A program made the position numbers and the translations under genes. The notes under the pieces were generated by a model. The model ran no database searches and had not been told where the DNA came from. It was given only the letters and a program-made list of their open reading frames with translations. From assembly GCF_024211255.1 (NCBI RefSeq), contig NZ_JAMLDY010000005.1:62001-126000 (forward strand): DNA of 64,000 bases. The letters run 5' to 3'. Positions 1-8,905 of this stretch are shown one piece after another; the first letter of the stretch is position 1, and each line of letters begins with the position of its first letter. This DNA comes from Sphingomonas liriopis. Lineage in GTDB: Bacteria; Pseudomonadota; Alphaproteobacteria; Sphingomonadales; Sphingomonadaceae.

Positions 1-418
1 GCAGCGCAAGCGGCGGCGCGGCGGCGTCGATCGGCACGCGATAGCGCACCGTGACCCCGCCATCGACCGCGCGCGACGCCCGCCACCGCCGCGTGGTGTT
101 CGACCCGTCCTCCGCAATGTCCTGCGTCGTCACCGCGATCGGGCCGGCGGCGTCGGACACGCTAAGTCCCTGCACGTCCCTGCCGCTGGTGACGACGGTG
201 TTGGCGACCATCGGCAGCTCGAACAGCGCATCCCCCGCCGCCGCGTGCATCCCCTGTACGACCAGCGTGACGTCGACGAACGGCACATGCTGCGCCGCAT
301 CCGGCGCGCCGGGCGCGAGGCGGACGACGAGCCGCGGGCCGTCGGCCGCGCCCGGTGCCGCGGCGGTCAGCAGCAACGCGGCGACGGCCGGATATGTGCG
401 CAACGCTCGGCCGGTCAT
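1..418 (-). CDS. Secreted protein of unknown function, N-terminal part (3' end outside window)
   Basis: An open frame starts at ATG 418-416 behind a strong Shine-Dalgarno (GGGAGG, about 5 nt upstream) and is still open at base 1, so only the first 139 residues are visible. Residues 1-25 look like a signal peptide (hydrophobic run VAALLLTAAAPGAA). The rest is beta-rich, with an FELPM segment and a later VTVRYRVP strand, which loosely recalls the N-terminal domain of M61 glycyl aminopeptidases. That resemblance is weak and no catalytic region is in the window. The gene is downstream of the Lrp-type gene on the same strand, separated from it by a palindromic repeat that may end transcription. 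The CDS itself is well supported; the family is not. Confidence 0.7.
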   Translation of the reverse strand, partial: MTGRALRTYPAVAALLLTAAAPGAADGPRLVVRLAPGAPDAAQHVPFVDVTLVVQGMHAAAGDALFELPMVANTVVTSGRDVQGLSVSDAAGPIAVTTQDIAEDGSNTTRRWRASRAVDGGVTVRYRVPIDAAAPPLAL

Positions 419-480
419 GATACCTCCCTCGTCGTGACGATCAGCCTGTATTTGATGCCGTCAGGCTGACCAACCTCCCG

Positions 481-549
481 CCGTTCGCCCTGAGCCTGTC
501 GAAGGGCATTGAGTCTCACCTGTGCTTCGACAGGCTCAGCACGAACGGG
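481..549. repeat. Sphingomonad-type palindromic repeat, copy 1
   Basis: A left arm at 481-506 (core TTCGCCCTGAGCCTGTCGAA) is answered by a near-perfect inverted right arm at 524-549, with a loop of about 17 nt. The same core recurs at 4282-4370. It lies in a gene-free gap between two leftward genes and could fold into a strong RNA hairpin, so it may act as a terminator or a REP-like element. There is no U-tract, so a terminator role is inferred. Confidence 0.85.
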
Positions 550-655
550 GTGGTTTGAAGTCCTTGCTCTAGCCGCGTGCCGGCGCGAAGTCCGGTCGCA
601 AACGCCCTTCCGCACCGCCGGCTGCGCATAGACTATTCGCCGATCGCCATCCCCT

Positions 656-1129
656 TCATGCCGTCGGCAGCGGCAACCGGTGCGTGCACTTCACTTCCGA
701 CAGCGTCGCGATCGATCGGATGTCCTCGACCCCGGGCAGCCGCAGCAGCGTGCGGAAGGTGAAATTCTGATACCAGGCCATGCTCGGCGCCAGCACCTTC
801 AGCATCACGTCCATCTCGCCGAACAGCGTATACGCCTCGGTGATCTCGGGGATGTCCTCGACCGCGCGCATGAAGCGGTCGCGCGCCTCGTCGCTCAGCC
901 GCCCCATCTTGAGCTGCGCGAAGATGTACATGCTCTCGCCGAACTTCTCGCGGTCGAGCACCGCGACCTGCGCCTTGATATAGCCTTCGTCCTTCAACCG
1001 CTGGATGCGCCGCCAGCAGGGCGACTGCGACAGGCCGACGCGATCGGCGATCTCGCTCGACGATTCGGAGGCGTCGATCTGCAACCGGTCGAGGATCTTG
1101 AGGTCGAGGCGGTCGAGGGCGTCAGCCAT
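656..1129 (-). CDS. Lrp/AsnC family transcriptional regulator
   Basis: This 157-residue protein has the usual Lrp/AsnC length and layout. An N-terminal winged helix-turn-helix spans about residues 8-55, with the recognition segment SEIADRVGLSQSPCWRRIQR. An effector-binding domain follows at about 65-150 (FGEMDVMLKVL, then LPGVEDIRSIATLSEVK). The start at 1129 is chosen because the protein then begins MADALDRLDLKIL, the normal family N-terminus; an upstream in-frame extension is arginine- and proline-rich and is not credible. It is divergent from the ornithine cyclodeaminase-like gene, with 128 bp between the two starts. In this family that arrangement usually means that the regulator controls the neighbouring amino-acid catabolic gene in response to an amino acid. 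The ligand cannot be read from sequence. Confidence 0.93.
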   Translation of the reverse strand: MADALDRLDLKILDRLQIDASESSSEIADRVGLSQSPCWRRIQRLKDEGYIKAQVAVLDREKFGESMYIFAQLKMGRLSDEARDRFMRAVEDIPEITEAYTLFGEMDVMLKVLAPSMAWYQNFTFRTLLRLPGVEDIRSIATLSEVKCTHRLPLPTA

Positions 1130-1257
1130 GTTTATGCGTCGTTCCGGCGGAATGAGAATGGAATTGGCCGTGCTTTGACCATGATCGGCGCCGATCGACA
1201 AGCATTTGCGCGCCGCCGGGCCTAGCCTGATGCGGACACGCTGGCGGAGAAGCAGGA

Positions 1258-2211
1258 ATGACGCGTGACGAGCTGGCGATCTTCGATAGCGAGGCGGTGC
1301 GCGCCGGCCTGCCCTATCGCGACTGCATCCATGTGGTGCGCGAGGCGATGCAGGCGCTGTCCGCCGGCACCACCCGCCAGCTGCTGCGCACGATGCTGTC
1401 GCTGGGGCCGGGCCGCACTTTCGCGCAGATGCCCGGCGCATTGGGCGAACGCGATATGTTCGGGACCAAGACGATCAGCGTCTTCGCCGACCCACAATCC
1501 CCCGGCAAACGCCGCCACCGCGGGCTGGTCGTGCTGTTCGAACCCTCCGAAGGCCGCCCGGTCGCGATCGCCGATGCCGAGGAGATCACCCACATCCGCA
1601 CCGCCGCCGCCAGCGCGGTCGCGACCGACGCGCTCGCCCGCGCCGATGCCTCCACGCTGCTGATCGTCGGCACCGGGGGGCAAGCGCACACCCACCTCCA
1701 CGCACTGCCGCTGGTTCGCCGCTTCGATCGCATTCTGATCTGGGGCCGCTCGCCGGACAGGGCCGATGCGCTGGTCGCCGCCTTCCCCGACCTGCCCTGC
1801 GAACGCGCCGACGACCTGGAGGCCGCCACCCGCGCCGCCGACGTCGTCTGCACGCTGACCACCGCGGCGCAGCCCGTGATCCTCGGCGACTGGGTCCGGC
1901 CCGGCTGCCACGTCAACCTCGTCGGATCGAGCGGCCCCGGCCCGGTCGAGGTCGATAGCGCGCTCGTCGTGAAAAGCCGCTACATCGCGGACAGCACCGC
2001 CTCGGCGCGCGATGCCGCCGCCGAATTCCTCATCGCGCGCGACGCCGGCCTCGTCACCGACGACCATATCGTCGCGGAAATCGGCGAGGTGCTGCTCGGC
2101 CGCGTGCCCGGCCGCACCGGGCCCGAGGACATCACCCTCTACAAATCGCTCGGCCATGCGGTGCAGGACCTCGCCGCCGCCGCGCACCTCTATCGGAGTG
2201 CGCACCGTTGA
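1258..2211 (+). CDS. Ornithine cyclodeaminase / mu-crystallin family protein
   Basis: The 317-residue protein matches the ornithine cyclodeaminase/mu-crystallin family, whose members are NAD(P)-dependent ornithine cyclodeaminases, alanine or lysine dehydrogenases, or ketimine reductases. Visible features are the GTKTISVF segment with the conserved substrate lysine (about K71), the RTAAASAVAT helix (about 114-123), the Rossmann motif GTGGQA (138-143) and the later GCHVNLVGS segment. It is divergent from the Lrp gene, and its stop overlaps the start of the next gene by one base (TGATG), so the two are probably translated together. The substrate is unclear; the setting favours an amino acid or cyclic imine. 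Confidence is high for the family, low for the reaction. Confidence 0.92.
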   Translation: MTRDELAIFDSEAVRAGLPYRDCIHVVREAMQALSAGTTRQLLRTMLSLGPGRTFAQMPGALGERDMFGTKTISVFADPQSPGKRRHRGLVVLFEPSEGRPVAIADAEEITHIRTAAASAVATDALARADASTLLIVGTGGQAHTHLHALPLVRRFDRILIWGRSPDRADALVAAFPDLPCERADDLEAATRAADVVCTLTTAAQPVILGDWVRPGCHVNLVGSSGPGPVEVDSALVVKSRYIADSTASARDAAAEFLIARDAGLVTDDHIVAEIGEVLLGRVPGRTGPEDITLYKSLGHAVQDLAAAAHLYRSAHR

Positions 2212-4256
2212 TGCTCCCCGTCATCCTCGCCCTGCTCGCCGCCACCCCGGCCCACGAACGCCTGTCGGTGATCGCCAACGGCGAAAAGGTCGGCAGCGTC
2301 GATGCCACCCGCACCGGCGATCACGTCGCGATCCATTACGACGTCAAGAACAATGGCCGCGGCCCGACGATGGACGAGGCGATCGACCTCGGCCCCGACG
2401 GCGTGCCGCTGCGCTGGACGCTCGACGGCAAGGCGACGTTCGGCGGCGACGTCCACGAACGCTTCGCCCGCGACGGCGGCGTGGCGCGCTGGACCGACGC
2501 GATGGGCGCGCGCGAGGCACCCGCGCGCGGCACCGCGCTCTACATCGGCCAGTCGGCCAGCCCCTGGGCGCTCGGCCTCTACGCCCGCGCGCTGCTCAAG
2601 GCGCCGAACGCGACGCTCCCCGCGCTGCCCGGCGGCCAGCTGCACATCGACCGGCTCGGCCCCGCGACGATCCGCGGCGTCCGCTATCAGGCCTATGCGA
2701 TCAGCGGCATCGACCTGTCGCCCGAACTGATCCTGCTCGACGAGCGCCAACAGCTCTTCGCGGTGCTCGACACCGGCGGCGCGACGGTGCGCGAAGGGCA
2801 TGAGGGCGACGTCCCCGCGCTGGCCGCGCTCGCGACCCGCCTCACCGCGGAGCGCTACGCTGCGCTCCAGACACGCTTCGCGCACCGCATCGACGCGCCC
2901 GTGCGCATCCGCAACGTCCGCGTCTTCGATCCGGTCACCGGCACGCGCGGTGCGCCCGTGTCGGTGGTATTCGCCGATGGCCGGATCACCGGCATCCAGC
3001 CTCTCGACGCGCCCGCCTCGCCCGGCGAAGCGTCGATCGACGGCGCCGGCGGCACGCTGATGCCCGGCCTGCACGACATGCATGCGCACGTCAGCCTCGA
3101 ATCCGCGCTCCTCTATCTCGCCGCCGGCGTCACCTCGGTGCGCGACATGGGCAACGACAACGCCTTCCTGCCCGACCTTGTCCACCGCATTGCCGCGGGC
3201 GAGGTCGCCGGCCCGCGCATCACGGCCAACGGCTTCCTCGAAGGGCGCAGCCCTTATTCCGCGCGGCTCGGCATCGTCGCCGACAGCGAGGCCGCGGCGC
3301 TCGACGCCGTCCGCTGGTATGCCGCGCGCGGCCATTGGCAGATCAAGATCTACAACAGCATGAACCCAGCATGGGTGCCGGGAATCACGCGCGAGGCGCA
3401 CCGGCTGGGGATGACCGTGACCGGCCATATCCCCGCCTTCACCAACGCCGATGCGATGATCGGCGCGGGCTATGACGAGGTGACGCACATCAACCAGCTG
3501 ATGCTCGGCTGGGTGCTGGAGCCTGAGGAGGACACGCGCACCCCGCTGCGCCTGACCGCGATGAAGCGCACCGCGACGCTCGACCTCGCCGCGCCGCGGG
3601 TGCGGCACACGATCGACCTGATGGTCGCCGGCAGAATCGCGCACGATCCGACCGCGGTGACGCTGGAACTGCTGATGGGCGGTCGGGATGGCACGCCCAA
3701 CCCTGCGGTCGCCGATTACATCGATCACCTGCCGATCGGCCTGCAACGCCGCCGGCGCCAGGCGATCGCGCCGATCGCCGGTCCTGCGGACGCCGCCGCC
3801 TATGACGGCGCGATGGCGAAGGTGAAGCAGGTGCTCAAACTGCTCCACGACCGCGGCATCCGCCTGCTGCCGGGCACCGACGACCAGACCGGCCTGTCGG
3901 TCCACCGCGAACTCCAGATCTACGCCGAGGCCGGCATCCCCGTCGCCGACGTCCTCCGCCTCGCGACCCTCGCACCCGAACAGTACATGGGCCACGATCA
4001 GCAGCTCGGCTCGATCGCGCGGGGGAAGCTCGCGGATTTCATCCTGCTGCCGGGCGATCCGACGCGCGATCTGGCCGAACTGCACCGTATCGCGATGGTG
4101 GTGAAGGACGGCACGATCTACTTTCCGTCGGAGATCTATCCTGCGTTCGGCGTGAAGCCTTTCGCTGCCGCACCGAAACTGACGCTGCCGCCGACGGCGG
4201 CGAAGACGGCAGGCTCAGGCCCGGCGCACGACGCAATGGACGAATACCTGTTCTAG
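2211..4256 (+). CDS. Amidohydrolase-superfamily protein with long N-terminal domain
   Basis: The 681-residue protein joins an N-terminal domain of about 225 residues of unknown role to an imidazolonepropionase-like amidohydrolase domain. Metal-binding and catalytic signatures are visible: HDMHAH near residues 288-293, a lysine in WQIKIYNS, histidines in TGHIPAF and EVTHINQ, and an aspartate in LPGTDDQ. The C-terminal ending GKLADFILLPGDP is typical of the superfamily. ATG 2211 overlaps the preceding stop (TGATG); TTG at 2208 is the alternative. A short hydrophobic start (MLPVILALLAATPA) suggests export, though without a clear n-region. Relatives include Xaa-Pro/Xaa-Arg-type dipeptidases, which would suit a peptide-catabolic locus, but the substrate is not determined. 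A palindromic repeat follows the stop. Confidence 0.9.
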   Translation: MLPVILALLAATPAHERLSVIANGEKVGSVDATRTGDHVAIHYDVKNNGRGPTMDEAIDLGPDGVPLRWTLDGKATFGGDVHERFARDGGVARWTDAMGAREAPARGTALYIGQSASPWALGLYARALLKAPNATLPALPGGQLHIDRLGPATIRGVRYQAYAISGIDLSPELILLDERQQLFAVLDTGGATVREGHEGDVPALAALATRLTAERYAALQTRFAHRIDAPVRIRNVRVFDPVTGTRGAPVSVVFADGRITGIQPLDAPASPGEASIDGAGGTLMPGLHDMHAHVSLESALLYLAAGVTSVRDMGNDNAFLPDLVHRIAAGEVAGPRITANGFLEGRSPYSARLGIVADSEAAALDAVRWYAARGHWQIKIYNSMNPAWVPGITREAHRLGMTVTGHIPAFTNADAMIGAGYDEVTHINQLMLGWVLEPEEDTRTPLRLTAMKRTATLDLAAPRVRHTIDLMVAGRIAHDPTAVTLELLMGGRDGTPNPAVADYIDHLPIGLQRRRRQAIAPIAGPADAAAYDGAMAKVKQVLKLLHDRGIRLLPGTDDQTGLSVHRELQIYAEAGIPVADVLRLATLAPEQYMGHDQQLGSIARGKLADFILLPGDPTRDLAELHRIAMVVKDGTIYFPSEIYPAFGVKPFAAAPKLTLPPTAAKTAGSGPAHDAMDEYLF

Positions 4257-4281
4257 TGGTGGCGGGCATAGGCCCCACCAA

Positions 4282-4370
4282 CCGTTCGCCCTGAGCCTGT
4301 CGAAGGGCCGCTCTCCACCCGCGTCGGCGCCCGTGGAGAGCAGGGCTTCGACAGGCTCAGCCCGAACGGG
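4282..4370. repeat. Sphingomonad-type palindromic repeat, copy 2 (probable bidirectional terminator)
   Basis: This is the same core as copy 1 (TTCGCCCTGAGCCTGTCGAA) with its inverted partner. Here the loop itself contains a second stem (GCTCTCCAC pairing with GTGGAGAGC), giving a long interrupted hairpin. It lies exactly between two convergent genes, 26 bp after one stop and 11 bp before the other. Termination from both sides is the natural reading, though it is inferred. Confidence 0.87.
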
Positions 4371-4380
4371 TCGGCGGGGC

Positions 4381-5886
4381 TCACCGCCCAGCCGCTACCT
4401 CCGCCACGAAGCGATGCAGATCCCCACTCAGCGCCGCCAGCCCCTCGGCGTCCTCGAACGTGGAATGGCCCGCGGCATAGCGATGGAACGCGACGCGATC
4501 CGCGGGCACGCCATGCTGCTCGATCGCGAACTGCCCGGCATAGACCGGCGTGGTGATGTCGTAATAGCCACCCGCCGCGAACATCCGCAGCGTCGGCTTC
4601 GCCGCCATCGCCGCCTTCAGATACGGCGCGAACGACATGGCGCGATAGCTGCCGCCATAGTCCTTGTCCCAGGTCCATGTGAAGTTGATGCCGAGGTTCA
4701 GGCTGCGATAGGCGCTCGGCAGCGCATAGCCGAGCTCGTCCTTCAGATACGTCTCGACCGTCGTCGCCGTCCCCGATCCCAGCGACATCGACGGATCGTC
4801 GAACGGCGGGCGCAACCGGCTGTCGGCGATCGCGCGTGTCGCCCGCCCGTCGAGCTGCCCGGTGCGCAATCCCTTCGCCGCGAGCAGCCCGAGCATGAAG
4901 TCGCGCCGCTCCAGCCGCAGGTCCTTCGCCATGATCGTCGCCGCCGGGATTCCGGTCAGCGCCGCCATCCGCGCCGCCACCCGCTGCTTCTCCGCCGCGG
5001 GCAGCGCCGGCCCCTGCATCAGGGCGGCGGCATAGTCGGTCTGCGCGAAATGCAGCGCCGCGTCATACCATTGCGCGACGCTCTGGCCGCCGCGATCGAC
5101 CGCATCGTGATACCAGGCGACCGCCGCCAGCGTCGGCAGCAGCACCGCATCCGACACCACCGGCCCGTCGCTGTCGCCGACCGCCAGCGACAGCAGCACG
5201 ACGCCGTCGGGCAGCGGCTGCTTCGCCTTCATCGTCTCGTTGAGGATCGCGAGCGCGCGCGCCGTGCCATAGCTTTCGCCGACCAGCAGCACCGGTGCGT
5301 CGCTGCGCCCGTTCGCCGCCAGCCAGCGCTGGATCATCGACGCGACCCCGCGCGCGTCGCCGCCGACGCCGAAATAGGCCGACGCATCCTTGCCCTTGAC
5401 CGGCATCGACGCGCCGGTGCCGACCGGATCGATGAACACCAGATCGGCGACGTCGAGCAGCGTGAAGCGATTGTCCTCGAGGTGCGCGGCATCGCCGCTA
5501 CCGACCATCCGCCGCGGTCCGAACGCCTGCATGTGCAGCGGCGAAGACGATGCCCCCGGCCCGCCGTTGAACACGAACAATACCGGCCGCTTCGCCCCGC
5601 CCCGCGGGCCTTCGGCGACATAGGCATAGCTGACACCGACCGCGACCGGCGTGCCGTCCGGCCCCGGCATCGGCTGTTCGCTGACGATCGCGCGATAGGC
5701 GAACGGCCTGCCGCCCAGCGCGATCCGATGCCGCGTCGTCACCACCCGCGCGCGCGCGGCGTCGCGCGGCACCATCGGCTCCATCGCGCGCAGGAAGGCC
5801 GGCGACATCGGCGCATTGCCCTCGTCCTGCGCATGCAGCGCGGCGGGCGTGAGCAACAGCGCGGCAAAGGGAGCGAGACGGCGCAT
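4381..5886 (-). CDS. S10 family serine carboxypeptidase, secreted (paralogue 1)
   Basis: The 501-residue protein belongs to peptidase family S10, which releases C-terminal residues from peptides. A signal peptide is clear at residues 1-20 (MRRLAPFAALLLTPAALHAQ). The oxyanion motif FNGGPGAS is at about 106-113, the nucleophile motif GESYGT puts the serine at S205, and the other triad members are predicted to be D443 (GYYDITTP) and H474 (AAGHSTF). Start 5886 is preferred for its clean signal peptide and upstream GAAAG; ATG 5913, overlapping the upstream stop as ATGA, would add nine residues. It is transcribed with the Tat-exported PLP enzyme upstream. Two paralogues lie nearby at 7.3 and 13.2 kb. 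Confidence 0.92.
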   Translation of the reverse strand: MRRLAPFAALLLTPAALHAQDEGNAPMSPAFLRAMEPMVPRDAARARVVTTRHRIALGGRPFAYRAIVSEQPMPGPDGTPVAVGVSYAYVAEGPRGGAKRPVLFVFNGGPGASSSPLHMQAFGPRRMVGSGDAAHLEDNRFTLLDVADLVFIDPVGTGASMPVKGKDASAYFGVGGDARGVASMIQRWLAANGRSDAPVLLVGESYGTARALAILNETMKAKQPLPDGVVLLSLAVGDSDGPVVSDAVLLPTLAAVAWYHDAVDRGGQSVAQWYDAALHFAQTDYAAALMQGPALPAAEKQRVAARMAALTGIPAATIMAKDLRLERRDFMLGLLAAKGLRTGQLDGRATRAIADSRLRPPFDDPSMSLGSGTATTVETYLKDELGYALPSAYRSLNLGINFTWTWDKDYGGSYRAMSFAPYLKAAMAAKPTLRMFAAGGYYDITTPVYAGQFAIEQHGVPADRVAFHRYAAGHSTFEDAEGLAALSGDLHRFVAEVAAGR

Positions 5887-5909
5887 CGGCAGCGATCTTT
5901 CGTTTGGGG

Positions 5910-7166
5910 TCATGCGCGGGGCAGCGCGGCGAGCAGGCGCTCGATATCGTCCATCGTGTTGAACACCGACGGGCTGACGCGGAAGCGGTTGCGCGACAGC
6001 GTGATCTGCACCTTCGCCGCCTTGAGCGGCGCGGCGAGCCGCTCGCGCGCGCCCTCCATCACACAGGTGACGAGCGGCGTCCGGCTCTCGGGCGGCGTCA
6101 CGACGCGATAGCCGCGGCTCGCCAGCCCGGCGTGCAGCCGCCGCAGCAGCGGCTGGCGATAGCCGGCGATCCGATCGACGCCGAGCGCGAGGATATGCTC
6201 CAGCGACCAGTCGAGCATCGCCGACACGACATGCGCATGCGTGCCGCCGGCGAACAATCCCTCCATGTCGGGGCGCGGCGTCACGTCGGCGATGGGGTAA
6301 TCCGCCTTGGTCGCAGGCGCGTCGAACGGATAGACGTGCGGATCGAACCCGCCAAGCTGGTAATAGCCATAACGCGTCCGCCGCAACCGGTCGTGCAGGT
6401 CGGCGCGGACGTAGAGGAAGCCAAGCCCGAAATCCCCCATCAACCATTTATAGCTGGCGCAGGCGGCGAAATCGACGTTGCTGGCGCGCACGTCGATCGG
6501 CACCGTGCCGGCAGCGTGGATGATGTCGGCATAGACGAGCGCGCCCTTGGCATGCGCGATATCGCACACCCGTTTGAGGTCGTGCTCGAAGCCGTTGTAC
6601 GTCGACACCAGCGACAGCGCGACCAGCCGCGTCCCCGGCACGATCGCGCGCTCGATATCGTCGATCGCGATCCGGTTCGCGCGCGGCCGCAGCCAGACGA
6701 CCTCGACCCCCTGTTTGGCAAGTTCCTCGTAGAGGTAGAAGGAGCCGAAGAAGTGCAGCGTATCGGTGACGATCCGCCCCTTCTCGCGGGGGAAGCCGAG
6801 CGCATCGATGATCGCCTGTTCGCCCGCGGTGGTGCTCTGGACGAAGGCGATCTCGTCCGGCGACGCGTTGATGAGCTTGGCGAAATTCGCCTTCACCCGC
6901 CCCTCGACCGCGTCGGTCGGGAAATAGCCGTCCATCGTCGCGCGCTGGTCGAGATACGCCCGCGCCGCGTCGCGCGCGCCGATCGGCACGGGATGCATCG
7001 TCCCCGAATCGAGGTACGTCCCCGGCATGGCGGCGAAGCTGGCCCTGTCCGGCAAGGCCGCTGGGTCCGGCAAGGCCGCGGGCGCCGCCACGCCGCGCGC
7101 CGCCAGCGGCAGGGCCGCAGTCCCCGCCAGCACGTTGCGCCGTGTCACCCCTTCGGTCACCATCAT
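5910..7166 (-). CDS. Class V aminotransferase-fold PLP enzyme with Tat signal
   Basis: The 418-residue protein has the fold and motifs of class V PLP enzymes (isopenicillin-N epimerase / cysteine desulfurase-like). The predicted PLP aspartate is D214 (YADIIHAAG) and the Schiff-base lysine is K240 (ASYKWLMGDFG); STTAGEQA near 111-118 fits the phosphate-binding loop. Residues 8-30 (TRRNVLAGTAALPLAARGVA) look like a twin-arginine signal, so the folded, cofactor-loaded enzyme is probably exported to the periplasm. The Pseudomonas pyoverdine enzyme PvdN is a known precedent for a Tat-exported PLP enzyme. The start is 7166 or 7163; an AAGGGGG Shine-Dalgarno sits just upstream and slightly favours the second. 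It is followed directly by an S10 peptidase gene on the same strand. The substrate is unknown. Confidence 0.88.
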   Translation of the reverse strand: MMVTEGVTRRNVLAGTAALPLAARGVAAPAALPDPAALPDRASFAAMPGTYLDSGTMHPVPIGARDAARAYLDQRATMDGYFPTDAVEGRVKANFAKLINASPDEIAFVQSTTAGEQAIIDALGFPREKGRIVTDTLHFFGSFYLYEELAKQGVEVVWLRPRANRIAIDDIERAIVPGTRLVALSLVSTYNGFEHDLKRVCDIAHAKGALVYADIIHAAGTVPIDVRASNVDFAACASYKWLMGDFGLGFLYVRADLHDRLRRTRYGYYQLGGFDPHVYPFDAPATKADYPIADVTPRPDMEGLFAGGTHAHVVSAMLDWSLEHILALGVDRIAGYRQPLLRRLHAGLASRGYRVVTPPESRTPLVTCVMEGARERLAAPLKAAKVQITLSRNRFRVSPSVFNTMDDIERLLAALPRA

Positions 7167-7331
7167 CCCCCTTGTCGATCCGCAGCCTAGCGCACGCTGC
7201 CTGCATAGATGTTGCGTCCTTTCGTACGGGCGACACGCACCATACCGTCTACCGCATGTCGCCTCGCCCGATCTGCGCATAAATATGCCGGCGTTTCGCG
7301 GCTACCGCTTTGCCTCAAGGGAGTGTGCACG

Positions 7332-8738
7332 ATGATCCGACGGGCCTTGGCGATCATGGTTCTGATGGCGATCGGCACGCCGGCCGCCGCGCGGACCTGC
7401 GCAGCCGATGCGGTGGAAAGCCGGCACAGCGCCGACATCGCCGGCAAACGCCTCGCCTATGTCGCCTGTGTCGGCGCGATCCCCGTGCGTGTCGGCGCCG
7501 CCGAGGCGCGGATCGTCTACACCGCCTATCTCGTCCCCGGCCGCCCGCACCGGCCATTGAGCTTCGTGTGGAACGGCGGGCCCGGCGCCGATTCGCGCAC
7601 GCTCCACTTCCACGCGATCGGCCCGCGCGTCATCCGCGGGAGTGCGCTCGCCGACAATCCCGCCAGCCCGCTCCGCACCACCGACCTCGTCTTCGTCGAT
7701 CCGGTCGGCACCGGCTTCAGCCGCGCCGCGACGCCTGCACAAGCCACCGCCTTCTACGGCACCGTCGCCGACATCGCCGCCACCGCCGCCTTCGTCCGCG
7801 ACTTCCGCATCCGCTATCGCCGCACCGCCAGCCCGCTCGCGCTCGTGGGCGAGAGCTTCGGGACCTGGCGCGCTTCGGGCGTCGCCGAGGCGCTGGTCGA
7901 CCAGCGCATCCCCGTCGCCGGCGTCGCGCTGATCTCCGGCGGCATCCCCTTGGGCGAGGAGCAGCATGGCGAACGCCGCCGCGCGCTGTCGCTGGTCAAC
8001 CGCGCCGCCACCGCCTTCGCACTCGGCAAGCTGTCCCCCGAGCTGCAACGCGACGAGGCCGCCACGCTGGCCGAGGTGCAGCGCTGGGCTGACGCCACCT
8101 ACGCCCCCGCGCTCGCAAACCCAGATGCGCTCGACGCGACCCGGCGCGCCGCGATCGTCGCGGCCCTCGCCCGCTACCAGGGCCTCGACCCCGACACGAT
8201 CGATCCGAAGACGCTCTGGGTCTCGCCCCGCGACTTCCGCACCCGCCTGCTCGGGCGGGAGGGCAAGACGCTCGGCATCTTCGATATGCGCCAGTCGACC
8301 AAATCCGACACCGCCGGCGAGGACGCGGTCGCCCTCGCTTATTATCGTACCGACCTCGGCTACACCGCCGACCGATATGCCGGCATCGACGCCCCCGCCG
8401 CGGACGTCGGCGGCCAGTGGCGCTACGACCAGTCGCCGGTGACGAAGGCCTCGCTCGCCCGGGCGATGGCCGGCGAAGGCCCGCCCAGCGCCTCGCAGCC
8501 GTGGATCCAGCGCGCGATGGCGAAGGACCCACATTTGCGCGTCTGGGTCGCGACCGGCCTGTACGATTCGCTCAACAGCTGTGCCGGCAATGCCGCGACC
8601 GTCGCGGCCTTACCCGCCGACCTGCCGCGCCGCTTCACGCTGCGCTGCTACGCCGGTGGCCACATGATGTATGAGGACCCGCGCGAAACCGATCGCTTCG
8701 GCAACGAACTCGCTGCCTTCCTTGACGACGGCGCATAA
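7332..8738 (+). CDS. S10 family serine carboxypeptidase, secreted (paralogue 2)
   Basis: This is a second S10 peptidase, 468 residues. Residues 1-20 form a signal peptide (MIRRALAIMVLMAIGTPAAA). Motifs are WNGGPGADS (about 80-88), GESFGT with nucleophile S175, and predicted triad partners D412 (GLYDSLNS) and H444 (AGGHMMYED). The start is fixed by AAGGGAG about 8 nt upstream and by the signal peptide; longer in-frame starts are not hydrophobic. It carries extra cysteines near the mature N-terminus and before the C-terminal histidine that the other two paralogues lack, so disulfides are possible. It is divergent from the PLP enzyme, ends at an intrinsic terminator, and lies upstream of a TonB-dependent receptor. 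Confidence 0.92.
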   Translation: MIRRALAIMVLMAIGTPAAARTCAADAVESRHSADIAGKRLAYVACVGAIPVRVGAAEARIVYTAYLVPGRPHRPLSFVWNGGPGADSRTLHFHAIGPRVIRGSALADNPASPLRTTDLVFVDPVGTGFSRAATPAQATAFYGTVADIAATAAFVRDFRIRYRRTASPLALVGESFGTWRASGVAEALVDQRIPVAGVALISGGIPLGEEQHGERRRALSLVNRAATAFALGKLSPELQRDEAATLAEVQRWADATYAPALANPDALDATRRAAIVAALARYQGLDPDTIDPKTLWVSPRDFRTRLLGREGKTLGIFDMRQSTKSDTAGEDAVALAYYRTDLGYTADRYAGIDAPAADVGGQWRYDQSPVTKASLARAMAGEGPPSASQPWIQRAMAKDPHLRVWVATGLYDSLNSCAGNAATVAALPADLPRRFTLRCYAGGHMMYEDPRETDRFGNELAAFLDDGA

Positions 8739-8747
8739 ATTTTGCGC

Positions 8748-8772
8748 GGCGGCGCGACTGGCCCGCCTTTTT
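8748..8772 (+). terminator. Intrinsic terminator after S10 paralogue 2
   Basis: A GGCGG stem (8748-8752) pairs with CCGCC (8763-8767) across a 10-nt loop and is followed at once by TTTTT. It lies 9 bp after the S10 stop. This is one of the few hairpins in the window with a true U-tract. Confidence 0.65.
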
Positions 8773-8905
8773 GAACCTCGCCTACCCCGTCTTGCCCGAT
8801 CAACGCCGAAATTTGCCCTGCCACCCACGCTATCCTGTGTGGCAGGCAGCGATCGCAGACGGCAGCAAGCCGCACCGATCGCCAACGCGACGAGAAGGGG
8901 GCTTC

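Noticed and set aside
2190..4085. Long minus-strand open frame opposite the amidohydrolase gene
   Set aside because: It is an arginine- and glycine-rich shadow of the real gene, with no family motif, signal or start context. The same holds for the long frames opposite the receptor at 9.9-12.0 kb and opposite the synthetases at 40.8-43.1 kb.
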